Source: Pseudomonadota bacterium (GTDB lineage Bacteria; Pseudomonadota; Alphaproteobacteria; Rhizobiales; Aestuariivirgaceae). Taken from it: 33,934 bases of DNA. The notes under the pieces were generated by a model that was not told the origin of the DNA, made no database searches, and worked only from the letters and a program-made list of their open reading frames with translations. Of the stretch, positions 8,238 to 17,649 are shown piece after piece. Both the position numbers and the translations under genes were made by a program. The stretch lies in the NCBI GenBank assembly GCA_016522385.1, contig JAEKFU010000002.1, positions 1 to 33,934 on the forward strand. The letters are read 5' to 3'. Every line of letters starts with the position of its first letter. Positions within the stretch are counted from its first letter, which is position 1.

Positions 8238-10736
8238 TTGGCAACGGTACGCGAATGCCCCGGTTGCCAATCAGTTTGTAATGCCCACGGAGGACCCGTG
8301 AACCAGCCCGGACCTGAAAAAGCCGCCGCCATCGCAGCAACCTCGGAATCAGAATTGTTTCCTAGCTCGCCAGGTCATGATGCCCCACCTGTCCAATCAC
8401 CTGCGTCGTCGGTGAATGCCATCGCCAAGGCTCGTGATTTAGAGGAGTTGGAGCGTATCCGTCGCGCGGTACTAGCTGTTGGCGACGCCGCCTATCACTG
8501 GGACATTACGACCGACAAGATGGTTTGGAGCAGCAACGTCTCGGATGTGATCCCGACGACGGACCCGATGCAAATCAAGACAGGCCGCAGTTACGCCGAT
8601 TTGCTCGATGCCAGCAATCTCACCAGTCGTTATGACACTGTCATGCGCTCAGCACCACGGGATCCTGGCGACGGCGTACCGTTTTCCATCGAATATCTTA
8701 TCCATCCAACGAGCCATGTCGGACAGCAATCCTTATGGATCGAGGACTGTGGTCGATGGTATTGCGGTCAGGATGGGAAACCAGCCGAAGTTTTCGGCAT
8801 CGTTCGCCAGATTGATGACCGTCATGAGCGGGATCAGCAGCTGCAATTCATGGGTAATTGCGATCCGTTGACCGGCATGATGAATCGCGGCCGCCTGTCC
8901 GAGGCTCTTGCTGAGACAATGGCCAAGGCCGAGGATGAAAACACCAGCTGTGCATTTCTGATCGTTGTTATCAACAATCTCGCCGTCGTCAACGATGCCT
9001 ACGGCTTTGATATTGCCGATGAAGTAATCGTCTCGGTCGGTCACCGATTGAAACGTGTGGTGCGCACCGGTGACATGATTGGGCGATACTCCGGCGCCAA
9101 ATTCGGTGTCATTCTGAGCGATTGCACCGAAGGGGAAGTCAAGATAGCCGCTGAGCGATTTCTGAGCGTGGCCCGCGACAACGTGTTCGAAACCGAGCGT
9201 GGGCCGGTCTGGGCAATGTTGTCCATCGGCGGCATCGTGTTGCCGAAGTTTGCCGGTGATGCGAACGCCGCCATGGCCAATGCCGAAGAAGCGCTCGCTG
9301 AGGCAAAGCGTCAGCCTTCAGACGCCTATGTTCCATACCGCCCTTCGGCAGAACGGATTTCTGTCCGAAGTCTTAACGCACGTTGCGCGGCCGAGATTGT
9401 TTCCAGCCTAAAGAACAACCGCTTCACGCTGGCCTATCAGCCGATCGTCGATGCACGCACTGGCGAGATTGCCATGCACGAAGCACTTTTGCGCATGCGG
9501 TGTGAAGACGGTGACACCGTCGCAGCCCACCACCTGATCCCGATCGCAGAAAAGCTTGGCCTCGTACGCATGATCGACAGAGCCGTTGCCCGGTTGGCCG
9601 TCGACACCCTTGCGCTCAATCCTGAATTGTCGATATCGGTGAACATCTCCGGCATAACGGCAACGGATCGACGTTGGTTCAGCCAGTTGACCGCGATTCT
9701 GTCCGAAACACCTGGGATAAGCGATCGTATTGTCGTAGAGATCACCGAGTCGGTCGCCTTGCAGGATCTCGGTGAGACAATCCGGTTCACCAGGGAATTG
9801 CGCCAATTGGGGTGCCGCGTTGCCATCGACGATTTTGGTGCCGGTTACACCTCGTTCAAGAATCTCAGAGAATTGGACATTGACATCGTCAAGATAGACG
9901 GTTCGTTCTGCGAGCACCTGACACAGAACCGCGACAATCAGTATTTTGTCCGTTCGTTGATTGACCTAGCTAAGAAGTTCGAACTTCAGACAGTTGCTGA
10001 GTGGGTTCGGTCAGAAGAAGACGCCGACTTGCTGCGCTCCTGGGGTATCGACTACATGCAGGGCAACCTGTTTGGAGAAGTCGTGACCGACGTTACCTGG
10101 GAGCTGCCTGAGCGCGATGGCGCAGACAATGAGCCTGAACAGGTCGAGGCATTCGACGCCTCATTGATTTCCGCTGCCCTGCAGGAGCAACAAGACAATG
10201 CCGCCAATCCGCCTGCACCGCAACAGGATTGGCCTGAAGATGCGGAACAACCTTTCGATTCCAGCTGGAATGAACCGCAGACAACCCCCGAAAACGCTGA
10301 GTCCTCCGAACCCAACACAGACGCCACGAAATCGGACCGGTCGCCACTGTGGTCTGGGCCGCAAAGCGAGCCCGCGCCTGAAGCACTCGTCATTTTGCCC
10401 ACCATGAACACGCTAGACGAAGCTCAGACAGAGGAGACTCTTACCGAGCCACAAGGTAATACATCGCACAAGGCCGAAGAACCCATTGACTCAACCAATC
10501 CGACAAAGGCCGAAGCGGGCGAGACAACTACAAATGACGGCGCCGATGCCGTCGGCATGACCGATCAAACCGGAAGTGCTGACGACTTCGAACCGATCGA
10601 CATCAAACTCAACCTATCTTTGCTGCAAACCGCGAAATCCGGATTGGATGCAACTTTCGGCCCCCCAGCCAAGGAGAGTTCCGATAAGCATCCTGACCTT
10701 GCCTCCGCAATTACCGAGACCTTCGGCGAAAACTAG
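8238..10736 (+). CDS. Degenerate-GGDEF / EAL domain protein (probable c-di-GMP phosphodiesterase) with long acidic C-terminal tail
   Basis: GGDEF-domain fold with YSGAKFG in place of GGDEF; EAL domain with HEALLRM, VNISG, ITES, DDFGAGYTSF, VKIDG, VAEWV, MQGNLFG. TTG start at 8238 as in the track, or GTG at 8298 preceded by GGAGGA. Confidence 0.9.
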   Translation: MATVRECPGCQSVCNAHGGPVNQPGPEKAAAIAATSESELFPSSPGHDAPPVQSPASSVNAIAKARDLEELERIRRAVLAVGDAAYHWDITTDKMVWSSNVSDVIPTTDPMQIKTGRSYADLLDASNLTSRYDTVMRSAPRDPGDGVPFSIEYLIHPTSHVGQQSLWIEDCGRWYCGQDGKPAEVFGIVRQIDDRHERDQQLQFMGNCDPLTGMMNRGRLSEALAETMAKAEDENTSCAFLIVVINNLAVVNDAYGFDIADEVIVSVGHRLKRVVRTGDMIGRYSGAKFGVILSDCTEGEVKIAAERFLSVARDNVFETERGPVWAMLSIGGIVLPKFAGDANAAMANAEEALAEAKRQPSDAYVPYRPSAERISVRSLNARCAAEIVSSLKNNRFTLAYQPIVDARTGEIAMHEALLRMRCEDGDTVAAHHLIPIAEKLGLVRMIDRAVARLAVDTLALNPELSISVNISGITATDRRWFSQLTAILSETPGISDRIVVEITESVALQDLGETIRFTRELRQLGCRVAIDDFGAGYTSFKNLRELDIDIVKIDGSFCEHLTQNRDNQYFVRSLIDLAKKFELQTVAEWVRSEEDADLLRSWGIDYMQGNLFGEVVTDVTWELPERDGADNEPEQVEAFDASLISAALQEQQDNAANPPAPQQDWPEDAEQPFDSSWNEPQTTPENAESSEPNTDATKSDRSPLWSGPQSEPAPEALVILPTMNTLDEAQTEETLTEPQGNTSHKAEEPIDSTNPTKAEAGETTTNDGADAVGMTDQTGSADDFEPIDIKLNLSLLQTAKSGLDATFGPPAKESSDKHPDLASAITETFGEN

Positions 10737-10759
10737 TCGTCCGGGATCTGAAAGACCAA

Positions 10760-11383
10760 TTAGTCCTTCTTGCTTGCCAGCGTTTCGAGTTGTTTTTGAA
10801 GTGCGCTCATTTGCTCGCGCAGAGCGCTAAGTTCGTCCGGTTGCGTTTCGTCCTGTGCCTGGTCTGCATTTTCGGCCTTGCCCGTGGACTCATCCCTACG
10901 AAGCCCTTCTGTTTTCTCACCGACGCCCGCAAACGGATTGAACATTTGCATTGCCTGCTGAAACATGGCCATGTTCCGCTTTGCAAGTTCTTCCATATTC
11001 CTGAACGGTTCGCCGCCCAGTTCAAGCAGTTGCTGACGAAACCGTTCCTGTTCCTGGGCCAGGGACTCCAACGAGAACTCTAGATAACTAGGCACAAAGG
11101 CCTGCATATTGTCGCCATAGAATCGGATCAGCTGGCGCAGGAAGTTGATAGGTAACAGATTTTGCCCTTTGCCTTCTTCTTCGAAGATAATCTGGGTTAG
11201 GACCGTTCGGGTGATATCTTCACCTGACTTAGCGTCAAAAACGACAAAGTCATCGCCGTCCTTTACCATCTGCGCCAGATCATCCAAAGTCACGTATGCA
11301 CTGGTCGCAGTGTTGTAGAGGCGCCTGTTGGCATATTTTTTTATGATGATCGGATCAGACTTCGCAGTATCTTGCGTGTTCAA
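10760..11383 (-). CDS. phaR: Polyhydroxyalkanoate synthesis repressor PhaR
   Basis: IIIKKYANRRLYNTATSAYVTLDDLAQMVKDGDDFVVFDAKSGEDITRTVLTQIIFEEE is the conserved PHB/PHA accumulation regulator N-domain; adjacent to phaAB. Confidence 0.95.
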   Translation of the reverse strand: MNTQDTAKSDPIIIKKYANRRLYNTATSAYVTLDDLAQMVKDGDDFVVFDAKSGEDITRTVLTQIIFEEEGKGQNLLPINFLRQLIRFYGDNMQAFVPSYLEFSLESLAQEQERFRQQLLELGGEPFRNMEELAKRNMAMFQQAMQMFNPFAGVGEKTEGLRRDESTGKAENADQAQDETQPDELSALREQMSALQKQLETLASKKD

Positions 11384-11577
11384 AATGTTCGCTCCCTAAT
11401 ACCAACGGTATCGAGTCCTGACGCATTTGTTATTAACGCCTATCTTTGACATTCATTTCTGCGGGCTGCAGTGCACAATTGCAAGTGCAAAACGATCTGA
11501 AACCTCTAATGAAACACGTGAAAACCAACTCCCAGGTTTACATTGAGCTTCCAATTGCCGCACTGCACACCCAAGAA

Positions 11578-11592
11578 TTGTGCATTGCACAA
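11578..11592. promoter_or_regulatory. Perfect inverted repeat TTGTGCA-T-TGCACAA, candidate PhaR operator
   Basis: 7-bp arms, 1-bp centre, 94 bp upstream of the phaA ATG in the phaR/phaA divergent intergenic region; a further TGCA-rich palindrome (TTGCA-AG-TGCAA) at 11479-11490. Confidence 0.5.
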
Positions 11593-11685
11593 GTCACTGT
11601 AACGTCATAAATGATGGCCACCGCCGCCGTTTGGTGGTTTAGTGCCATATCCAAGCCAATGAGACGTTTAAGGGAGGTCCAGCAC

Positions 11686-12873
11686 ATGGCCAACACGGAT
11701 AATTCCATTGTCATTGTTTCCGCAGCCCGCACACCTGTAGGCTCGTTCAACGGTGCACTAAGCGGTCTTGCCGCTTCCGAACTGGGCGCCGTCGCCATCA
11801 AGGCGGCGATGGAGCGCGCAAACGTTGAACCATCTGATGTTCAAGAAGTCATCATGGGACAGATTCTCACCGCCGCACAAGGCCAGAACCCGGCTCGCCA
11901 GGCCTCTGTGAACGCTGGAATTCCTGTCGAGGCGCCCGCCTGGGGCATGAACCAGCTGTGCGGTTCCGGGCTGCGCGCCGTAGCATTGGGAGCCCAGCAG
12001 ATTGCTGATGGTTCCGCAGATGTCGTAATCGCTGGCGGCCAGGAATCGATGAGCCAGGCGCCGCATTGCCAGCATTTGCGCAATGGCGTCAAGATGGGCG
12101 ACTACAAGATGGTCGACTCCATGATCAAGGATGGTCTTTGGGATGCCTTCAATGGCTATCACATGGGCACAACGGCTGAGAATGTCGCCAAACAATGGCA
12201 AATCACGCGCGAAGCTCAAGATGCCTTTGCCGTGGCTTCACAGAACAAGGCCGAAGCCGCCCAGAAGGATGGAAAGTTCAAGGACGAAATCGCCCCGGTG
12301 ACCATTTCCACCCGCAAGGGCGACATCGTTGTTGAAGATGATGAGTATATCAAACATGGTGTAACGCTGGACAGCGTTCAGAAATTGCGCCCGGCCTTCG
12401 ATAAGGAAGGTACGGTAACCGCCGCCAACGCATCCGGCATCAATGACGGCGCCGCAGCAGTGGTTCTGATGTCGCAGGAAGAAGCGGCAAAACGCGGCGC
12501 CGAGCCGCTCGCCCGCATCGTTTCTTGGGCATCGGTCGGTCTCGACCCGGCGATTATGGGTGTCGGCCCAATTGCGGCTTCACGCAAGGCAATGGAGAAG
12601 GCCGGCTGGTCCCACGAAGATCTCGACCTAGTGGAAGCCAACGAAGCTTTTGCCGCGCAAGCTTGCGCCGTAAACAAAGACCTCGGTTGGAATACTGAAA
12701 AAGTCAACGTCAATGGCGGCGCGATTGCCATTGGCCATCCGATCGGCGCGTCTGGTGCCCGCGTACTCACGACCCTGTTGTATGAGATGAAACGGCGTGA
12801 CGCCAAGAAGGGTCTGGCAACCTTATGTATTGGCGGCGGCATGGGTGTTGCGATGTGTGTCGAGCGCGACTGA
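11686..12873 (+). CDS. phaA: Acetyl-CoA C-acetyltransferase (beta-ketothiolase)
   Basis: Start ATG at 11686 after [41 protein letters not shown] (active Cys), [36 protein letters not shown]. Confidence 0.96.
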   Translation: MANTDNSIVIVSAARTPVGSFNGALSGLAASELGAVAIKAAMERANVEPSDVQEVIMGQILTAAQGQNPARQASVNAGIPVEAPAWGMNQLCGSGLRAVALGAQQIADGSADVVIAGGQESMSQAPHCQHLRNGVKMGDYKMVDSMIKDGLWDAFNGYHMGTTAENVAKQWQITREAQDAFAVASQNKAEAAQKDGKFKDEIAPVTISTRKGDIVVEDDEYIKHGVTLDSVQKLRPAFDKEGTVTAANASGINDGAAAVVLMSQEEAAKRGAEPLARIVSWASVGLDPAIMGVGPIAASRKAMEKAGWSHEDLDLVEANEAFAAQACAVNKDLGWNTEKVNVNGGAIAIGHPIGASGARVLTTLLYEMKRRDAKKGLATLCIGGGMGVAMCVERD

Positions 12874-12961
12874 ACCTGAAGTCTGGTCTGAAACAGAACA
12901 TGCCGGGCGCTGCGCGCGACGCAGTGCTTCGGCCTATTTTTGACAAGGGAGGAATAGGAAA

Positions 12962-13687
12962 ATGGCAAGAGTAGCCCTCGTAACAGGTGGCTCACGCGGC
13001 ATCGGCGCAGCAATCAGCACCGCATTGCATCAAGCTGGATATTCGGTTGCAGCCAACTACGCCGGCAACGACGAAGCGGCCGCCAAATTTAAGGACCAGA
13101 CAGGCATTCCCGTATACAAGTGGAGTGTCGCGGACTTTGAGAGTTGCGAAGCTGGCATTAAACAGGTCGAAGCCGACCTCGGTGCCATCGATATTCTGGT
13201 CAACAATGCCGGCATCACCCGTGACGGCATGTTCCACAAGATGTCGCTCGATCAGTGGAAAGCGGTCATCGACACCAACCTGAACGGCCTGTTCAACATG
13301 ACACGCCCTTTGTGGGAGGGCATGCGTGAACGCAATTTTGGCCGGATCATCAATATTTCCTCAATCAACGGCCAGAAAGGCCAGATGGGGCAAGCGAACT
13401 ATTCCGCCGCCAAAGCCGGTGACATCGGTTTCACCAAGGCACTGGCTCAGGAAGGCGCCCGCAAGGGAATAACCGTAAATGCAATCTGTCCGGGCTATAT
13501 CGGCACCGAGATGGTACGCGCTGTGCCAGAGGAAGTCCTCAACAAGTCGATCCTGCCCTACATCCCGGTCAACCGGCTTGGTGAACCTGAAGAAATCGCA
13601 CGCTGCGTTGTCTTCCTTGCATCAGACGATTCAGGCTTTATCACCGGCTCGACCCTGAGCGCCAATGGTGGTCAATACATGATCTGA
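12962..13687 (+). CDS. phaB: Acetoacetyl-CoA reductase (SDR family)
   Basis: VTGGSRGIGAAI cofactor motif, NNAGITRDGMFHKMSLDQW, NYSAAKAGDIGFTKALAQEGA, downstream of phaA. Confidence 0.96.
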   Translation: MARVALVTGGSRGIGAAISTALHQAGYSVAANYAGNDEAAAKFKDQTGIPVYKWSVADFESCEAGIKQVEADLGAIDILVNNAGITRDGMFHKMSLDQWKAVIDTNLNGLFNMTRPLWEGMRERNFGRIINISSINGQKGQMGQANYSAAKAGDIGFTKALAQEGARKGITVNAICPGYIGTEMVRAVPEEVLNKSILPYIPVNRLGEPEEIARCVVFLASDDSGFITGSTLSANGGQYMI

Positions 13688-13831
13688 CGATGGCTCGGAC
13701 GCTCGTGAAGCGGCGGCCCCCGTGCTCTCGCCAACTTGCTGTGATTAGGACAAATTTGCCGCGTATCGTCGCCATGTCAGCTGGAGTTCAATTAGCGCTT
13801 TGCTGGCATACATTTTAGGTGGGAGGCGAGC

Positions 13832-14071
13832 ATGAAGAGATTTGTGATAACCAGCGCTGCAATTATCGCATTGGGCACCAGCGCGTTTGCCGGGTCTTGC
13901 CCGGGACTGATGACCAAGATCGATGAGGCTCTGAAGACTGCAGAACTCACTGAGGCCGACAAGGCCAAGGTCATGGATCTGCGCAAAAAGGGCGAAGAGC
14001 AGCACAATGCCGGCCAGCACAGTGAGTCTGTTGCCACACTCAACGAGGCATTAAAAACACTCGGCATGTAA
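13832..14071 (+). CDS. Small exported hypothetical protein (79 aa)
   Basis: Upstream GGGAGG; clear signal peptide MKRFVITSAAIIALGTSAFAGS followed by a short charged helical domain. Confidence 0.75.
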   Translation: MKRFVITSAAIIALGTSAFAGSCPGLMTKIDEALKTAELTEADKAKVMDLRKKGEEQHNAGQHSESVATLNEALKTLGM

Positions 14072-14109
14072 AATTCGCATGCAGCGACGGAATTTGATGC
14101 TTCTATGCC

Positions 14110-14130
14110 CCTGTTAAGCCTTTTAACAGG
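14110..14130. terminator. Stem-loop CCTGTTAA-GCCTT-TTAACAGG
   Basis: Perfect 8-bp stem and 5-nt loop 39 bp after the small-protein stop and upstream of the antiporter gene; no clear U-tract. Confidence 0.4.
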
Positions 14131-14183
14131 CAGGTCGTGCTACCAGATAAATCTCCACAGATAGGTTTGTTGGAGGTTGGACG

Positions 14184-15128
14184 GTGTACCTGTCGCTGAT
14201 TGGCGGTTTCGTGCTGTTGTTGCTCGGCGGTGAGTTTCTCGTTCGCGGCGCCGCCGGCCTTGCCGAACGACTGGGAATCTCGCCACTGGTTATCGGCATT
14301 GTTGTCGTTGGGTTCGGGACTTCTGCACCGGAACTTGTAACGTCCGTGCAAGCCGCTTTAAACGGCGCTCCCGGCTTGGCGATCGGCAATATTGTCGGCT
14401 CAAATATTGCCAATATCCTTTTGATCCTCGGCGCCGGCGCATTGATCTATCCGATGGCGTGCGCTCGTCACTCGTTGCTGCGCGACGGTGGATTGGTGGT
14501 CGGAACTGCGTTTTTATTGGCCGCAGCCGGCCTGGCCGGCGGCCTGACACGCGCTGCTGGAATAGCGTTCATTGCCGGACTTGTTTTTTACATGTGGTTC
14601 CTGATTTCGCGCGAACGCTCAAAGAGCGCGGTGGCAGCCGCGTTGGTGAGCGATACTGATGGACAGCCAAGTGGCGACTGGGCGGCCAATTGGCTATGCG
14701 CGGCTTTCACGACAATCGGTACAATCGGAATTGTTTATGGTGGCAAGCTGCTGGTCGAAGGTGGCATTGAGCTTGCCCGAATATGGCAGGTATCTGAGGA
14801 GATCATCGGCCTGACAATATTGGCCATCGGCACATCTCTGCCCGAGCTGGCAACCACGGTGGTCGCGGCACTCCGTCGCCATCCCGAGATTGCCCTCGGC
14901 AATGTTTTAGGATCAAACGTCTATAACGTGCTCGGCATCGGCGGAGCGACGGCGACGATTTCGCCATTCGCTATTTCGCCGCAGATCATGGGCGCCGATA
15001 TCCCGCTGATGATCGCACTATCGATAGGCATGGTGCTGATCGGTATCTTCCGCAACGGCTTGTCACGCCTGACCGGCGCTGTGTTTCTGGGCGGCTACGG
15101 CACCTATATCCTGACGTTACTTGCCTGA
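14184..15128 (+). CDS. Calcium/sodium antiporter, CaCA family
   Basis: Duplicated alpha-repeats GFGTSAPELVTSVQAALNGAPGLAIGNIVGSNIANILLILG and AIGTSLPELATTVVAALRRHPEIALGNVLGSNVYNVLGIGG; multiple TM segments. Confidence 0.95.
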   Translation: MYLSLIGGFVLLLLGGEFLVRGAAGLAERLGISPLVIGIVVVGFGTSAPELVTSVQAALNGAPGLAIGNIVGSNIANILLILGAGALIYPMACARHSLLRDGGLVVGTAFLLAAAGLAGGLTRAAGIAFIAGLVFYMWFLISRERSKSAVAAALVSDTDGQPSGDWAANWLCAAFTTIGTIGIVYGGKLLVEGGIELARIWQVSEEIIGLTILAIGTSLPELATTVVAALRRHPEIALGNVLGSNVYNVLGIGGATATISPFAISPQIMGADIPLMIALSIGMVLIGIFRNGLSRLTGAVFLGGYGTYILTLLA

Positions 15129-15137
15129 TAGCATCGG

Positions 15138-15908
15138 TCAGAAACTGTCCTTGCGCCGTCTAATTTCAGCAAACACTTCCGCATCGCTCGCCGATTGCAT
15201 TCCCAGATGCCCGCGGATGCCCGCATTATCGGGTCGTAGGAACGGATTGGTTGCCAGTTCGCGTGCAATCGTCGTCGGCACGGTCGCCTGACCACGGGAT
15301 CGCAGGTCGTCGACCTCGCTTGCCCGCGCGAGCAAGTCCTGATTTTGCGGATCGACCGACAGCGCAAACTTCGCATTGCCCTGAGTGTATTCATGGCCGC
15401 TATAGACCACGGTCTCAGGCGGCAGCGCTTTCAGTTTCAACAACGAGTTCCACATTTGATCCATCGTGCCTTCAAACACCCGCCCGCAGCCCAACGTGAA
15501 CAGCGTATCACCAGCAAAGGCCACGTTGTCATCGGCAAAGTAATACGTGATATGCCCGACCGTGTGGCCCGATGTGTCCATGATCTGGGCAACGTGCCCG
15601 GCGAAATCATAGGTGCCACCGTCGTCAACATGGACGTCAATGCCGGGTATGCGCTCAGCGTCTGCCGCATTGCCTACAATCGTGGCACCATACTTCTGTT
15701 TTAGCGCGAGATTAGCACCAGTGTGATCGAAATGGTGATGAGTCACCAGAATGTGGCTCAGCTGCCAGCCCGTTTCGGCCAGAGCCGTTTCGATCGGCGT
15801 CTGCTCCGGTGCATCTATACTGGCCGTCGCACCGCTCGCGCTGTCGTGGATCAAAACGCCGTAATTGTCTGATAAACACTCAAACTGATGAATTTCTAAC
15901 TTGGCCAT
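15138..15908 (-). CDS. gloB: Hydroxyacylglutathione hydrolase (glyoxalase II)
   Basis: THHHFDHTGAN metal-binding motif, GHTVGHITYYF, FAGDTLFTLGCGRVFEGT, YSGHEYTQGNAKFALSVDP. Confidence 0.96.
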   Translation of the reverse strand: MAKLEIHQFECLSDNYGVLIHDSASGATASIDAPEQTPIETALAETGWQLSHILVTHHHFDHTGANLALKQKYGATIVGNAADAERIPGIDVHVDDGGTYDFAGHVAQIMDTSGHTVGHITYYFADDNVAFAGDTLFTLGCGRVFEGTMDQMWNSLLKLKALPPETVVYSGHEYTQGNAKFALSVDPQNQDLLARASEVDDLRSRGQATVPTTIARELATNPFLRPDNAGIRGHLGMQSASDAEVFAEIRRRKDSF

Positions 15909-15976
15909 GGGTTCGCCTTTTGCCTTGGATCATTGAACTTACATGACATAGGCTAGACAATCAGTTCAATCGATTA

Positions 15977-16729
15977 GTGGCTGTGTCACGTATGGACGTC
16001 GTTGATCTCAAGGAATTCTACGCTAGCCCGCTCGGTCAAACCGCCCGGCGGTTGATCAACCATCGCATTCTGATGCGATGGAAAGATTTGGGCGGCACGA
16101 CAATACTCGGCCTCGGCCACGCCGTTCCTTATCTCGAGGCGTGGCGCGATACAGCTGATTGCATCATTGGTTTCATGCCGGCGCGCCAGGGCGTGATGCA
16201 TTGGCCCGCCGGCAAGCCATCTGCGACCGCACTGGTTGATGAAGCCGAACTTCCGATCGCCGACGGCGTAGTGGATCTGGCGGTGGTCGTGCACGGACTC
16301 GAACTGACCGATCATTTGCCGGACATGTTGCGCGACTTGTGGCGGGTGCTCAGCCCGCAGGGCAGGGCACTGTTTGTCGTGCCGAACCGACGAGGCATGT
16401 GGGCAAGGTTTGATTCAACCCCGTTCGGACACGGTCGGCCGTTCTCGCGTCAGCAGCTTGCGCAAATTTTGCGCGATGCTCAGTTTGCGCCATCCGCCTG
16501 GGCACACGCATTGTTTGCGCCACCGTTAAGACGTAGCTTCATTCGCCGCTCGGCACCCGCTTGGGAACGGGCCGGTCTGTGGCTGTCGCCGGCATTCTCC
16601 GGTGTCATCATCGTGGAGGCGATCAAGCAGGTTTATGCCGTATCGCCAAGCAGGCGCTCCCGTGCACTAGTTACTAATCTCAAACCGCGCATCTTGCCGG
16701 TACCAGCATTCGAGTCGCACGAGGAGTAG
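15977..16729 (+). CDS. SAM-dependent methyltransferase domain protein
   Basis: VVDLKEFYASPLGQTARRLINHRI..., ILGLGHAVPYLEAW, DLAVVVHGLELTDHLPDMLRDLWRVLSPQGRALFVVPNRRGMWAR; divergent from gloB. Confidence 0.85.
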   Translation: MAVSRMDVVDLKEFYASPLGQTARRLINHRILMRWKDLGGTTILGLGHAVPYLEAWRDTADCIIGFMPARQGVMHWPAGKPSATALVDEAELPIADGVVDLAVVVHGLELTDHLPDMLRDLWRVLSPQGRALFVVPNRRGMWARFDSTPFGHGRPFSRQQLAQILRDAQFAPSAWAHALFAPPLRRSFIRRSAPAWERAGLWLSPAFSGVIIVEAIKQVYAVSPSRRSRALVTNLKPRILPVPAFESHEE

Positions 16730-16848
16730 ATCGACACAGATATTCAGGCCCTAGGGTGTGGCAACAACTACAGGCATGAGTTTGATTTTCTCTGACAGTC
16801 TCAATATGACTACACCGGCAACCAATATCGACCGACAAGGATCGAACA

Positions 16849-17649
16849 ATGGATGGGCAGTCGCCATCACCAGTCACTCTGGACCAGGTGCGTCAAAAGA
16901 TCGACGAGATCGACGCTGCCTTGCTCGGCCTACTACGTGATCGCTTTGCAGCCAGCGTCACCATCAAGGAGTTAAAGGCAGCCAGCGGTCAGACTGCATC
17001 ATCACCGATGCGTCCGGCCCGCGAGGCTATTGTCCTGCGGCGGCTGATTGCAGCCTGCAGCGACCCGTTGCCGGTTGCGTTAATGCTGCGGCTGTGGCGG
17101 GAAATCATCTCTGGCTCGACACTCATCCAGGCGGACGCGACGGTCCATTGCTCAAAGGCAACGCTGGCCGCACAAAATCTGCGCGACCTGATAAAGAGCC
17201 ATTTTTGTCAAATCCCGATTATCGAGCACAACACCGATGAAGAAGCGCTGTCAGCTGCCGCAGGCATACAGGCGACCGTCGCAATATTGGCGCCCGGCGG
17301 CGCATGGTCAGAGGCCATAGACGCTGATAACGGACCCAACCTCAGCGTGATTGGGGCATTGCCGTTTTTTGGTGACAACGGTCGGCCCGATTTACTGATC
17401 TGCGGACTGGGATTTGATGAGCCGACCGGGCAGGATGAAACTCTGCTTTTGTCGACCGGCCACTTACCCCGCGACTTCACGCCGGCGCCGCTTTGGGAAC
17501 TCGAGGCAACGTCAGGTGAATGGCTTACCAGCCTGCCCGGCTTCCTGTCCGCATCGGAAACGCCGCTGGTCGGTTTGCGCCAGGGCAATGACGCACTTGC
17601 ATTGCGCGTGCTGGGCCGCTATCCGAGCCCGATCAAGATTGACATGTGA
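16849..17649 (+). CDS. Chorismate mutase (AroQ-type N-terminal domain) with additional C-terminal domain
   Basis: [37 protein letters not shown]...[14 protein letters not shown] is AroQ-like; followed by hisC and a tyrC-like gene. Confidence 0.87.
   Translation: MDGQSPSPVTLDQVRQKIDEIDAALLGLLRDRFAASVTIKELKAASGQTASSPMRPAREAIVLRRLIAACSDPLPVALMLRLWREIISGSTLIQADATVHCSKATLAAQNLRDLIKSHFCQIPIIEHNTDEEALSAAAGIQATVAILAPGGAWSEAIDADNGPNLSVIGALPFFGDNGRPDLLICGLGFDEPTGQDETLLLSTGHLPRDFTPAPLWELEATSGEWLTSLPGFLSASETPLVGLRQGNDALALRVLGRYPSPIKIDM

Noticed and set aside
15911-15925. GTTC-GCCTTTT-GCCT near the gloB start, resembling the LexA-like boxes
   Set aside because: Second half-site has two mismatches and gloB is not a plausible SOS gene.
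16751-16763. CCCTAGGGTGTGG resembling one arm of the lysA hairpin
   Set aside because: No opposing arm nearby; short match, likely chance.
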